The position numbers and the translations under genes were made by a program. The notes beneath the pieces are model-generated. The model was given only the letters and a program-made list of their open reading frames with translations. It had not been told where the DNA came from and ran no database searches. A DNA stretch of 64,000 nt from Clarkia xantiana subsp. parviflora. Its lineage: Eukaryota > Streptophyta > Magnoliopsida > Myrtales > Onagraceae. Below, in pieces: positions 11,567 to 23,817 of this stretch; position 1 is the first letter of the stretch, and each line of letters starts with the position of its first letter. The stretch is from assembly GCA_036873135.1 (NCBI GenBank), contig JAPTYO010000015.1:11449683-11513682 (forward strand). The letters are read 5' to 3'.

Positions 11567-14500
11567 TTGAAAACCCGTTAAATTCCGCTACCGAATCTTG
11601 AACCAGGGTCCTACGAGTGAGAGCGAAATATCCTAACCAATTAGATTACGAAGGATAAGGGCGAAGGAATTACTAGAATCATATATATCAAGATAAAATA
11701 TTTTGTCTACCCGAGTTAGTTTTTTTTATTACGACTGTCTATTACCGCATTTAAGTAAAGTTAAGTTTTTTTATTATTAAAGCTTGAATATTAAATTTCA
11801 CTTGACCACATTGTTGTATGTAGAAAATCTTAAATATCACCATTGCTTCAGCCGTCATCGTATGATCATGGCTTCCCGCTCTCAAGGTTTCGCATCTTCG
11901 CTCTTTCGCACTCTATGTTATAGTTTTCATCACCGCCTCAACAACCAGAAAACCTCAGCTACCTCTACTTCAATCTAGGAAATCAATCCTCTATATAAAA
12001 ATCAAGTTCTGTTGCCGGGAGTAGAGCCGGGTATTTTTTGTGAGTGCCGAATATCCTAACCTACTAAACTACAACGAATGGGTGTGAATTAAATACTAGA
12101 ATCATATATGACGATAAAGTATTCTTATCCACCAGATTTAGTATATTTTTGTTACGACTATCTAATCCCACATGTAAGTAAAGATTATGCTATAAAAGAT
12201 GAAATATTAAATTCCATTTGACCACATTGTTCCTGTCTATTTTAATGGTATTTACTTTTCCTTTGCTATAATCGATGTTGTATATCAATATTTATATGCC
12301 CATGCATGTTTGGTTTGAAAACCCGTTAAATTCCGCTGCCGGATCTTGAACCAGGGTCCTACAAGTGAGAGCGAAATATCCTAACCAATTAGATTACGAA
12401 GGATAAGGGCGAAGGAATTACTAGAATCATATATATCAAGATAAAATATTTTTATCTACCAGAGTTAGTTTTTTTTATTACGACTGTCTATTACCGCATT
12501 TAAGTAAATTTAAGTTTTTTTATTATTAAAGCTTGAATATTAAATTTCATTTGACCACATTGTTGTATGTAGAAAATCTTACATATCACCATTGCTTCAG
12601 CCGTCATCGTATGATCATGGCTTCCCGCTCTCAAGGTTTCGCATCTTCGCTTTTTCGCACTCTATGTTATAGTTTTCATCACCGCCTCAACCACCAGAAA
12701 ACCTCACCCACCTCTACGTCAATCTAGGAAATAAATCCTCCATATAAAAATCAAGTTCTATTGCCGGGAGTAGAGTCAGGTATTTTTTGTGAGTGCCGAA
12801 TATCCTAACCTACTAAACTACAACTAATGGGTGTGAATTAAATACTAGAATCATATATATCACGATAAAGTATTCTTATCCACCAGATTTAGTATATTTT
12901 TGTTACGATTATCTAATCCCACATGTAAGTAAACATTATGCTATAAAAGATGAAATATTAAATTCCATTTGACCACATTGTTCCTGTCTATTTTAATGGT
13001 ATTTACTTTTCCTTTGCTATAATCGATGTTGTATATCAATATTTATATGCCTATGCATGTTTTGTTTGAAAACCCGTTAAATTCCGCTGCCGGATCTTGT
13101 ACCAGGGTCCTACGAGTGAGAGCGAAATATCCTAACCAATTAGATTACGAAGGATAAGGGCGAAGGAATTACTAGAATCATATATATCAAGATAAAATAT
13201 TTTTATCTACCCGAGTTAGTTTTTTTTATTACGACTGTCTATTACCGCATTTAAGTAAAGTTAAGTTTTTTTATTATTAAAGCTTGAATATTAAATTTCA
13301 TTTGACCACATTGTTGTATGTAGAAATCTTACATATCACCATTGCTTCAGCCGTCTTCGTATGATCATGGCTTCCCGCTAACAAGGTTTCGCATCTTTGC
13401 TTTTTCGCACTCTATGTTATAGTTTTCATCAATGCCTCAACCACCAGAAAACCTCAGCCACCTCTACGTCAATCTAGGAAATCAATCCTCCATAAAAAAA
13501 AATCAAGTTTTGTTGTCGGGAGTAAAGCCGGGTATTTTTTGTGAGTGCCGAATATCCTAACCTACTAAACTACAACGAATGGGTGTGAATTAAATACTAG
13601 AATCATATATATCACGATAAAGTATTCTTATCCACCAGATTTAGTATATTTTTGTTACGACTATCTAATCCCACATGTAAGTAAAGATTATGCTATAAAA
13701 GATGAAATATTAAATTCCATTTGACCACATTGTTCCTGTCTATTTTAATGGTATTTACTTTTCCTTTGCTATAATCGATGTTGTATATCAATATTTATAT
13801 GCCCATGCATGTTTGGTTTGAAAACCCGTTAAATTCCGCTGCCGGATCTTGAACCAGGGTCCTACGAGTGAGAGCGAAATATCCTAACCAATTAGATTAC
13901 GAAGGATAAGGGCGAAGGAATTACTAGAATCATATATATCAAGATAAAATATTTTTATCTACCCGAGTTAGTTTTTTTTATTACGACTGTCTATTACCAA
14001 ATTTAAGTAAAGTTAAGATTTTTTATTATTAAAGCTTAAATATTAAATTTCATTTGACCACATTGTTGTATGTAGAAAATCTTACATATCACCATTGCTT
14101 CAGCCGTCATCGTATGATCATGGCTTCCCGCTCTCAAGGTTTCGCATCTTCGCTTTTTCGCACTCTATGTTATAGTTTTCATCACCGCCTCAACCACCAG
14201 AAAACCTCAGCCACCTCTACGTCAATCTAGGAAATCAATCCTCTATATAAAAATCAAGTTCTGTTGCCGGGAGTAGAGCCAGGTATTTTTTGTGAGTGCC
14301 GAATATCCTAACCTACTAAACTACAACGAATGGGTGTGAATTGAATACTAGAATCATATATATCACGATAAAGTATTCTTATCCACCAGATTTAGTATAT
14401 TTTTATTACAACTATCTAATCCCACATGTAAGTAAAGATTATGCTATAAAAGATGAAATATTAAATTCCATTTGACCACATTGTTCCTGTCTATTTTAAT

Positions 14501-17305
14501 GGTATTTACTTTTCCTTTGCTATAATCGATGATGTATATCAATATTTATATGCCCATGCATGTTTGGTTTGAAAACCCGTTAAATTCCGCTGCCGGATCT
14601 TGAACCAGGGTCCTACGAGTGAGAGCGAAATATCCTAACCAATTAGATTACGAAGGATAAGGGCGAAGGAATTACTAGAATCATATGTATCAAGATAAAA
14701 TATTTTTATCTACCCGAGTTAGTTTTTTTTATTACGACTGTCTATTACCGCATTTAAGTAAAGTTAATTTTTTTTATTATTATAGCTTGAATATTAAATT
14801 TCATTTGACCACATTGTTGTATGTAGAAAATCTTACATATCACCATTGCTTCAGCCGTCATCGTATGATCATGGCTTCCCGCTCTCAAGGTTTCGCATCT
14901 TCGCTTTTTCGCACTCTATGTTATAGTTTTCATCACCGCCTCAACCACCAGAAAACCTCAGCCACCTCTACGTCAATCTAGGAAAGCAATCCTCCATATA
15001 AAAATCAAGTTCTGTTGCCGGGAGTAGAGCCAGGTATTTTTTGTGAGTGCCGAATATCCTAACCTACTAAACTACAACGAATGGGTGTGAATTAAATACT
15101 AGAATCATATATATCACGATAAAGTATTCTTATCCACCAGATTTAGTATATTTTTGTTACGACTATCTAATCCCACATGTAAGTAAAGATTATGCTATAA
15201 AAGATGAAATATTAAATTCCATTTGACCACATTGATCCTGTCTATTTTAATGGTATTTACTTTTCCTTTGCTATAATCGATGTTGTATATCAATATTTAT
15301 ATGCCCATGCATGTTTGGTTTGAAAACCCGTTAAATTCTGCTGCCGGATCTTGAACCAGGGTCCTAAGAGTGAGAGCGAAATATCCTAACCAATTAGATT
15401 ACGAAGGATAAGGGCGAAGGAATTACTAGAATCATATATATCAAGATAAAATATTTTTATCTACCAGAGTTAGTTTTTTTTATTACGACTGTCTATTACC
15501 GCATTTAAGTAAAGTTAAGTTTTTTTATTATTAAAGCTTGAATATTAAATTTCATTTGACCACATTGTTGTATGTAGAAAATCTTACATATCACCATTGC
15601 TTCAGCCGTCATCGTATGATCATAGCTTCCCGCTCTCAAGGCTTCGCATCTTCGCTTTTTCGCACTCTATGTTATAGTTTTCATCATCGCCTCAACCACC
15701 AGAAAACCTCAGCCACCTCTACGTCAATCTAGGAAATAAATCCTCCATATAAAAATCAAGTTCTGTTGCTGGGAGTAGAGTCAGGTATTTTTGTGAGTGC
15801 CAAATATCCTAACCTACTAAACTACAACGAATGGGTGTGTATTAAATACTAGAATCATATATATCACGATAAAGTATTCTTATCCACCAGATTTAGTATA
15901 TTTTTGTTACGACTATCTAATCCCACATGTAAGTAAAGATTATGCTATAAAAGATGAAATATTAAATTCCATTTGACCACATTGATCCTGTCTATTTTAA
16001 TGGTATTTACTTTTCCTTTGCTATAATCGATGTTGTATATCAATATTTATATGCCCATGCATGTTTGGTTTGAAAACCCGTTAAATTACGCTGCCGGATC
16101 TTGAACTAGGGTCCTAAGAGTGAGAGCGAAATATCCTAACCAATTAGATTACGAAGGATAAGGGCGAAGGAATTACTAGAATCATATATATCAAGATAAA
16201 ATATTTTTATCTACCAGAGTTAGTTTTTTTTATTACGACTGTCTATTACCGCATTTAAGTAAAGTTATGTTTTTTTATTATTAAAGCTTGAATATTAAAT
16301 TTCATTTGACCACATTGTTGTATGTAGAAAATCTTACATATCACCATTGCTTCAGCCGTCATCGTATGATCATGGCTTCCCGCTCTCAAGGCTTCGCATC
16401 TTCGCTTTTTCGCACTCTATGTTATAGTTTTCATCATCGCCTCAACCACCAGAAAACCTCAGCCACCTCTACGTCAATCTAGGAAATAAATCCTCCATAT
16501 AAAAATCAAGTTCTGTTGCTGGGAGTAGAGTCAGGTATTTTTGTGAGTGCCAAATATCCTAACCTACTAAACTACAACGAATGGGTGTGTATTAAATACT
16601 AGAATCATATATATCACGATAAAGTATTCTTATCCACCAGATTTAGTATATTTTTGTTACGACTATCTAATCCCACATGTAAGTAAAGATTATGCTATAA
16701 AAGATGAAATATTAAATTCCATTTGACCACATTTTTCCTGTCTATTTTAATGGTATTTACTTTTCCTTTGCTATAATCGATGTTGTATATCAATATTTAT
16801 ATGCCCATGCATGTTTGGTTTGAAAACCCGTTAAATTCCGCTGACGGATCTTGTACCAGGGTCCTACGAGTGAGAGCGAAATATCCTAACCAATTAGATT
16901 ACGAAGGATAAGGGCGAAGGAATTACTAGAATCATATATATCAAGATAAAATATTTTTATCTACCCGAGTTAGTTTTTTTTATTACGACTGTCTATTACC
17001 GCATTTATGTTAAGTTAAGTTTTTTTATTATTAAATCTTGAATATTAAATTTCATTTGACCACATTGTTGTATGTAGAAAATCTTACATATCACCATTGC
17101 TTCAGCCGTCATCGTATGATCATGGCTTCCCTCTCTCAAGGTTTCGCATCTTTGCTTTTTCGCACTCTATGTTATAGTTTTCATCAATGCCTCAACCACC
17201 AGAAAACCTCAGCCACCTCTACGTCAATCTAGGAAATCAATCCTCCATATAAAAATCAAGTTTTGTTGCCGGGAGTAGAGCCGGGTATTTTTTGTTAGTG
17301 CCGAA
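11567..17305 (-). repeat. Shortened 750-bp derivative of the satellite (A+B only)
   Basis: Anchors fall at 11784, 12533, 13284, 14036, 14787, 15538, 16288 and 17038, spaced 749-752 bp. Every unit keeps the A and B tRNA-like segments. It joins the spacer after B (ending CCACATTGTT) directly to CCTGTCTATTTTAATGG from the far end of the long unit. Junctions are near 12231, 12981, 13734, 14485, 15235, 15985 and 16735. About 942 bp, including segment C and the recurring minus-strand ORF, is missing in all copies. One deletion was therefore amplified, not repeated independently. Units at 15538 and 16288 share further private changes. Confidence 0.93.
17301..17305 (+). repeat. Target site duplication, left copy
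   Basis: CCGAA before the 5' LTR, repeated at 26380-26384 after the 3' LTR. Five bases is the size made by Ty3/gypsy integrases. Confidence 0.9.
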
Positions 17306-17460
17306 TGATGGATAAGTGTCCAATTCGGGTTCGTGTTTACGTTTCGGGCCTCGCAAACCATCAAAAATTACATCTCGTCTCGAAATTACGTCTTCCAAGG
17401 GGTCAAAAACGGTCCGGAAACGCGTTTACGCGCGTCCGGACCGGACATCCGGATTGCATT

Positions 17461-17529
17461 GCAACCCGGACCTCCGGGTTGTAGCAACCCGGACGTCCGG
17501 GTTGCAAGCAATCCGGACGTCCGGATTGC
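17461..17529 (+). repeat. CG-rich palindrome cluster in LTR U3
   Basis: Three 22-base palindromes about 23-24 bases apart are centred on GGACGTCC or a variant. Those at 17484-17505 and 17508-17529 are perfect and the first is imperfect. The 3' LTR holds the matching trio at 25639-25660, 25663-25684 and 25687-25708. The ACGT core resembles bZIP-type sites; this is a guess. Confidence 0.8.
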
Positions 17530-17747
17530 ACGGCAATCCGGACCTCGCCGAATTGCCCAATTTCGACGAGGTCCGGGTTGCATCACGGGTATCGCGCGAT
17601 TTCCGTGTCCGCGATTACCGTGTCCGCGATCACCGTTACGTGTAGAGAAGTTAGGTTCGCGCATTACCAATATGGATGACGGTTCCCGCTTGTTTTCTTG
17701 AACCGTCGTCAAACCGCTTTAAAACCGGGTCCGGTCTCAAGGAAGCC

Positions 17748-17755
17748 TATAAATA
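17748..17755 (+). promoter_or_regulatory. TATA box, 5' LTR
   Basis: TATAAATA, followed by a CATTC/CTCTCT-rich segment where transcription would begin. It would drive the gag-like gene. Confidence 0.7.
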
Positions 17756-17958
17756 GGAGGCCTTGGCCACCCATTTTCATTCATTCTCTCATTTGCCCAA
17801 CTTTGGTATTTTGAGCTCTGACTTCTCTCTAGAATTCTCTCTCTCTAGAAATTACCTTTTTGCCACTATAGTGACTTAGGCATCGGAGAGGGCTCCGCTA
17901 GCACCACCCCCCTCTCCGTGCTAGCATTGGTCCTTTGTGCAGGATCCGACGCTTGAGA

Positions 17959-18066
17959 CACAACCTTGCCGGGTCACAACCTTGTCGGGTCACAACCTTG
18001 CCGGGTCACAACCTTGCCGGGTCACAACCTTGCCGGGTCACAACCTTGCCGGGTCACAACCTTTCC
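17959..18066 (+). repeat. 16-bp tandem repeat in 5' LTR
   Basis: Six copies of CACAACCTTGCCGGGT, one with a C-to-T change, and a degraded seventh. All frames stay open across it, which artificially extends ORFs upstream of the real gag start. Confidence 0.92.
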
Positions 18067-18200
18067 GAGACTCAGACCTCACGCGGGAACAAGTCCGAAC
18101 ACTCGTCAGTGGCCCAACCTCCTCCTGACAGAAGGGTTACGGCCCGCACAATTACACAAACCGACGCGTCCTCGTGACCTAATTCATCCAGGACGCAACA

Positions 18201-18218
18201 TTGGCGCCGTCTACGTGA
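18201..18218 (+). other. Primer-binding site
   Basis: TTGGCGCCGTCTACGTGA follows the LTR end. The TGGCGCCGT start is complementary to a tRNA 3' end of the form ACGGCGCCA and is common in Tat-type elements. I cannot settle the primer tRNA; Asp or Arg types are candidates. Confidence 0.7.
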
Positions 18219-18250
18219 TTCGAACAAAAAGCTACCGTTCCGCAGAAACC

Positions 18251-19792
18251 ATGACGAGTGATCACAACCCTCCCGAAGAGGTACATGAAAATGAATCCCA
18301 GGCAGAAATGCCGCAGAACGAGCAAAGAACGGGAACAAACCCGATGCCTACCATTACTCCAGCAATGATGGCGGTGTTAGAAGTGTTACTCGCGTTCCAC
18401 GAGTCTCTAAAGAACCAAGGATATGCGGCTCAGACACCTCCATCCACCCAAGGAGCCTTCCAGTACAAAGGTGTCAACCTGTTACCTCCTTTGCCTCCAA
18501 TCAACGAACAAGCTGAGACGATAAGGACAAAGTCTCGAGTCACAAGTCATCAAGTCATACTACACCAAAAGGAGGCATGGAAACAACCCCCAAAGCAGAA
18601 TCAAGCAAAACCACCCTCAAGCGGTCAGCAAAGAAGAAATTGTCAGCTTCAGTCAAAACGACCTTTTCAAGGAGGTTTCGAGAAGCCAAAAGAAGTAAAC
18701 ATCGCTGACTACATTCCTTTGAATGCCCCGCTATCCGTGATATTAAGAGAAATGAAAGATGCGAATATGTGGAAGGAGCCAAACAACTTTAGGAAAGGCC
18801 ATATGGGAAGAGACAAGGACAAGTGGTGTGAAAACCACGAAGTCGTCGGCCACGAGACCGATAGCTGCGTCAGCCTACGTAGCCGCATTAACAGCTTCAT
18901 CCTCAAAGGCGAATTAAAGCAATTCATTGATCAAGGCGACAGCCCTCCAAAGAAGACTCAAGCAGAGTCATCCAAAATACACAAGAAAGGTCCTTCCACA
19001 AGGACAAGCCAAGACAATGCTGACATCTGTCACAAGGAGGGACGGGAAAAACCTTTTAGTGACGATGACATCCCAATCACGGGATTCACAACAAGAACCT
19101 TGAAGGCAGTAATCCAAAAGGAGATACACGTCTCCTGGAAAAAGAGGCAACCACAACAAAAGGGGCTATTCCAGTCAAATGCCCAAAGGATCAAAGAGTC
19201 CAATCTCACCAAATGGGTTCCATTAAACACACCGTTATCTATCATCCTGAAGGAAATAAAACAAACCAAGCTATGGAAAAAACCCTCCAAATTCCACAAA
19301 GGACCATTGGGAGAAGATGAAAGCAAATGGTGTGAAAATCATGAAGTGTACGACCACGAAACCGAAAGATGTGTGGGACTAAGATTTCAAATAAACAATT
19401 TGATCTTAGAAGGAAAAATGAAGAAGTATATCGACCATGGCAATAAGCGTCAAATGAGCCCTCGTGTCAAGTCTTCAGAAAAAGGCAAAGGAAAAGAAAT
19501 GGTGGACGATAATCCACCTATCGCCAAACGCCAGAAAAACAACGTCACTTATGGAACCAATTGTGGCGACTCGTACAATCTTTGGAGTGTGGATGCACTC
19601 CCAGAAAACAAACCTCACCGCCCACTTGAGCCAACAACTGCCTTCCTTGACAAAGATGTTGAAGAACAACACAATCAAAGTAAAACTTGGGGGCATGACA
19701 TCAACTTTCGTCCATCCCCAAAAGGGGAGATTGAAGAGCTCAGCACGCTAGATGCATTGAGAAAATATGTGACACGTGGCAGAATCAACTAG
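18251..19792 (+). CDS. gag: Gag-like protein with duplicated linker and zinc-knuckle module (513 aa)
   Basis: The start is the first ATG after the primer-binding site, in an ACCATGACG context. The open frame extends further upstream only because the LTR repeat lacks stops. Two related modules lie 168 residues apart. The first has PLN at residues 156-158 and a CX2HX4HX4C knuckle at C193, H196, H201 and C206. The second has PLN at 324-326 and a knuckle at C361, H364, H369 and C374. Each knuckle is followed by a helix-like stretch (LRSRINSFILKGELKQFI or similar), as in Tat-type Gag proteins, where the knuckle binds RNA. The capsid part expected before the first module is not recognisable; residues 1-130 are low-complexity. 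The last 110 residues match nothing I know. It probably binds element RNA in the cytoplasm and relies on another element's capsid and enzymes. Confidence 0.7.
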   Translation: MTSDHNPPEEVHENESQAEMPQNEQRTGTNPMPTITPAMMAVLEVLLAFHESLKNQGYAAQTPPSTQGAFQYKGVNLLPPLPPINEQAETIRTKSRVTSHQVILHQKEAWKQPPKQNQAKPPSSGQQRRNCQLQSKRPFQGGFEKPKEVNIADYIPLNAPLSVILREMKDANMWKEPNNFRKGHMGRDKDKWCENHEVVGHETDSCVSLRSRINSFILKGELKQFIDQGDSPPKKTQAESSKIHKKGPSTRTSQDNADICHKEGREKPFSDDDIPITGFTTRTLKAVIQKEIHVSWKKRQPQQKGLFQSNAQRIKESNLTKWVPLNTPLSIILKEIKQTKLWKKPSKFHKGPLGEDESKWCENHEVYDHETERCVGLRFQINNLILEGKMKKYIDHGNKRQMSPRVKSSEKGKGKEMVDDNPPIAKRQKNNVTYGTNCGDSYNLWSVDALPENKPHRPLEPTTAFLDKDVEEQHNQSKTWGHDINFRPSPKGEIEELSTLDALRKYVTRGRIN

Positions 19793-20936
19793 CCAACAAA
19801 TCACCTACGGGGACATCAAACACATCACCAATCCCTTTATCTTCCTTATCTCCTTTTCGCATATCTATGTTAAATCTTTTAAAGATTAAGTATAACTCAT
19901 GCTTATTAGATTCAGTAATTTTCAAAAAAGTGATCACTAGACGCTTTCTTGTAATCCGCCGTATGAACTCTAAATATCTAATAAAGGATAAATCTACTTT
20001 CGTAGGTACATTATTACGACGCATATTACCTTGGAATAACGCCAAGTAACAACTACACACATATTCCTCGCGTCAACAACACAAAGTCTCAAGCATTTTA
20101 TACGCGCAAGACTAAAAATCATGTCGCAATAATAAACAAGCCGGAGGCATTACACAAGGACAGGTCATGCACTATTAGAAGTCAAAACAATATAAACAAT
20201 CAGGAAACAGCGATACAACCGCCAAGCAACTTGGGGAGCACCAAGCTGACAAGTGCTCGGCAATTCTACCTAACATATGCTTACCATAATCTACACTCAT
20301 CATATCCGCCATCAGGGAAGTTTCCTACACAAACAAGAAATCCTCGTATCAAATTCATTTACTTCATTTATTATATGCATGACCAAAAAGAAAATTTCAT
20401 GATTTCATACTTTTGCAAACTTATAAAAATTGCGACTATCTAACAAAAGCAACTCTACTCGTAGGTACATGTTACACTACGATTACTACTCAGGAATGAT
20501 GACAAGTAGTAACCTATGCACAAAAATCTACTCCAACAATACAAGCTAAGCATTGTGTGCAAGGAGGGATTTATGGTATACAACACCAACATATCTGCTA
20601 TCTACACCAACAAGGAGTTTATTCCTCCATTCATATCATAAGCGTCTATCTCTAGAAGGGCGTCAACTACAAGCAATGTCTCGGATTAACACCAAGACCT
20701 ATTATCGAAACAACGACTTTTCAGGACGTCAGATACAAGCAATACCTTGGAATAACGCCAAGGCCTACCGTCAAAATAGCATGTCGAGGTATCCTCTTTT
20801 TTAAAAGACAAACCCCATGTTTACTTCTTTTATTGACATGCTGTGACATCTCTGGTTAAGAGGCAAATCCTCATGTTCATAGCCATTCCCTGAATTCAGA
20901 ACAGGATGGGCATACGGGGCTGATCACCCCTTAAGT

Positions 20937-21236
20937 GACGGAAGTTCTCTGTTTAGACAACGACCTCACTCTATAACAAGTGCGTATATCCGGTTTAGGG
21001 TGCACTCTTTATGTCGAATGTCCTCTGTCTAGTCGGCATTCCCATATTATGAACGCCATCAGGGTTCGTTTAATACGACGGAAGTTCTCTGTTTAGACAA
21101 CGACCCCGCTCTATAACAAGTGCGTATATCCGGTTCAGGGTGCACTCTATATGGCGAATGTCCTCTGTCTAGTCGGCATTCCCATATTACGAACGCCATC
21201 AGGGTTCGTTTTATACGGCAAAAGTCCTCTGGTTAA
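20937..21236 (+). repeat. 140-bp tandem repeat (two copies plus a fragment)
   Basis: Units start at 20937 and 21077 with GACGGAAGTTCTCTGTTTAG and are nearly identical. A third, diverged start (ACGGCAAAAGTCCTCTGGTT) lies near 21217. Confidence 0.9.
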
Positions 21237-21554
21237 GATGACAATTCCGTACTACAGGTTTTCAAACCGTGTTGCATGGTTCCTGGACGCAGAAAGCATG
21301 CATCACAATTCATATTCTCAAAAAGTGTTACATGGTCCCTGGACGCAGGAATCATGTATCACAAATATTTTTTCAAACATTTTACCAAAAATTTTGCCAA
21401 AAATTTTATCAAAAATTTTATGTATCAAACACTTTCCAAAAATTTTTTATCAACATGGTTTTTTGGATGTATCACATTCAATGCCAAAATATTTTCTCAA
21501 ATATTTTATCAACAAGCCTTTTAGGGTTCACAAAATGCTTCTTCGAAAACTTAA

Positions 21555-21946
21555 ATGTTTTTACGTATGCTTCCCCAACGCGGGTTGATACACGCTGGCA
21601 GGTGCGCTCCCTGTTTAAAACTCATAAAATTTACAAGTCGAGTCTTGTACAACGTCGCCTTAGAGTGGAACTAAGAGACGGTATAAACTAGTATCTTGCT
21701 TAGTCAAGGTGACATCTCTCAAAAAATGTTTTTACGTATGCTTCCCCAACGCGGGTTGATACACGCTGGCAGGTGCGCTCCCTGTTTAAAACTCATAAAA
21801 TTTACAAGTCGAGTCTTGTACAACGTCGCCTTAGAGTGGAACTAAGAGACGGTATAAACTAGTATCTTGCTTAGTCAAGGTAACATCTCTCAAAATATGT
21901 TTACGTATGCTTCCCCAACGCGGGTTGATACATGCTGGAAGTTTGC
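21555..21946 (+). repeat. 171-bp tandem repeat (two copies plus a fragment)
   Basis: Units start at 21555 and 21726 with ATGTTTTTACGTATGCTTCC and are almost the same throughout. A third partial copy begins near 21897 and stops after the GATACATGCTGG segment. Confidence 0.92.
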
Positions 21947-22827
21947 AACACATATAGGGGCAAGCTATTCAGGAAAAAAGGGCAATATGCATAAGGCATC
22001 AGGCAGGCAATCAGGAGAACATCTCAACTTATCAATCAGGAAGTGGCTATCGGTCACGACCGCAGGAACTATGTCTGCGTTACGAGTCATCCGCATTCAA
22101 TAAACATATTTAAAGCGGACAAGTCGGAAGCAACAACTAAGGAACAAATGCAACAAGTCTTCAAGCATGGAAGCCGGGGGGCAAACAGACTCTGAAATGA
22201 GTTCAACATATCCAAAAGACGGCAAAGATTAAAAAAAATGCCATTATCTCTAACAAGACTCGGCGGGACAAGCAGAAGTTGCCGCCGTTTTCTCCAAGCA
22301 AAATCTACAATGCGCAGGTGACGAAATGTCATGCAAGCAAAAGCATGAACAAAGAATTATCAACAAACACTTACCTCTGTAGGAGTAACGCTCCTCCTTG
22401 GACCGGTCCCTCGACCGGGGGGCAGAAGACGCCACTACACAACCCTCAACTCTATTTCTCTTATCACAAAAAAGAGTTAGCACGGTCATGCTCAGCATAA
22501 AGAACCAAGAATCGCTCGAGGAACACGCCCCTGCGTCGGATCTTTCGAGAATTATGCTAAGGAAAGAAACTGCAGCTGGCGATAACTGGGAAAGTCAAGA
22601 TCTAATATCTTGGAAAGTGCTATCAACGATACAGTCAGTGCGCAAGCGCACACCAACACTTATTCAAGCACTTATGCGACAGACTCTCCGTGTGAAAACA
22701 ACCACAAACTTACAAGACTTATTAAGCCTTCGTGCAGCAAGTAACAAACATCGCGCAAGGGGGGCAACCTCTTCAACATATCAACATCAATGCGCGTATC
22801 AGTGTTAACGCGTGTATCATCTTTACG

Positions 22828-23817
22828 TGTCGACAAGGTTGCTCGTCGACAAGGAGAAAATATTTTCTAAGTGTTTCCATGTACGTACATACATGTCGAC
22901 AAGGTTGCTCGTCGACAAGGAGAAAATATGTCCTAAGTGTTTCCATGTACGTACATACATGTCGACAAGGTTGCTCGTCGACAAGGAGAAAATATTTTCT
23001 AAGTGTTTCCATGTACGTACATACATGTCGACAAGGTTGCTCGTCGACAAGGAGAAAATATTTCCTAAGTGTTTCCATGTACGTACATACATGTCGACAA
23101 GGTTGCTCGTCGACAAGGAGAAAATATTTCCTAAGTGTTTCCATGTACGTACATACATGTCGACAAGGTTGCTCGTCGACAAGGAGAAAATATTTTCTAA
23201 GTGTTTCCATGTACGTACATACATGTCGACAAGGTTGCTCGTCGACAAGGAGAAAATATTTTCTAAGTGTTTCCATGTACGTACATACATGTCGACAAGG
23301 TTGCTCGTCGACAAGGAGAAAATATGTCCTAAGTGTTTCCACGTACGTACATACATGTCGACAAGGTTGCTCGTCGACAAGGAGAAAATATTTTCTAAGT
23401 GTTTCCATGTACGTACATACATGTCGACAAGGTTGCTCGTCGACAAGGAGAAAATATTTCCTAAGTGTTTCCATGTACGTACATACATGTCGACAAGGTT
23501 GCTCGTCGACAAGGAGAAAATATTTCCTAAGTGTTTCCATGTACGTACATACATGTCGACAAGGTTGCTCGTCGACAAGGAGAAAATATTTTCTAAGTGT
23601 TTCCATGTACGTACATACATGTCGACAAGGTTGCTCGTCGACAAGGAGAAAATATTTTCTAAATGTTTCCATGTACGTACATACATGTCGACAAGGTTGC
23701 TCGTCGACAAGGAGAAAATATTTTCTAAGTGTTTCCATGTACGTACGTACACGTCGACAAGGTTGCGCGTCAACAAGGGGAAAATATTTTCTATGTGTTT
23801 TCACGAACACACACATA
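22828..23817 (+). repeat. 66-bp minisatellite (15 copies)
   Basis: Each unit begins TGTCGACAAGGTTGCTCGTC, carries two GTCGAC sites, an AAAATATTTTCTAAG segment and a GTACGTAC palindrome. Copies differ by one or two bases; the last is degenerate. Because 66 is a multiple of three and the unit has few stops, long ORFs appear on both strands (22-residue periodic proteins). They are by-products. Minisatellites in the 3' untranslated part of Tat/Ogre elements are known and can seed new satellites. Confidence 0.95.

Larger units (their letters stand above)
17306..18200 (+). repeat. 5' LTR (895 bp)
   Basis: Begins TGATGGATAAGTG and ends GACGCAACA. It contains CG-rich palindromes (17461-17529), a TATAAATA box, a pyrimidine-rich start region, and a 16-bp repeat near its 3' end. 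The same order recurs in the 3' LTR. Confidence 0.93.
19793..22827 (+). other. Internal region without pol; short tandem duplications
   Basis: This holds no coding sequence I can support. It is AT-rich with diverged, repeated motifs such as ACCTTGGAATAACGCCAAG (near 20030 and 20745) and a diverged 65-bp pair near 20660 and 20725. From 21365 to 21450 there is a run of CAAAAATTTT-type units. In an autonomous Tat element this position would hold pol. Confidence 0.7.

Noticed and set aside
17316..17712. Overlapping ORFs of about 108-122 codons in the 5' LTR, and their twins at 25467-25891
   Set aside because: They follow the CG-rich palindromic block in U3, upstream of the TATA box, on both strands.
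17966..18250. Upstream extension of the gag frame through the LTR
   Set aside because: The extension is the 16-bp LTR repeat and the primer-binding site. A retroelement mRNA would use the ATG at 18251.
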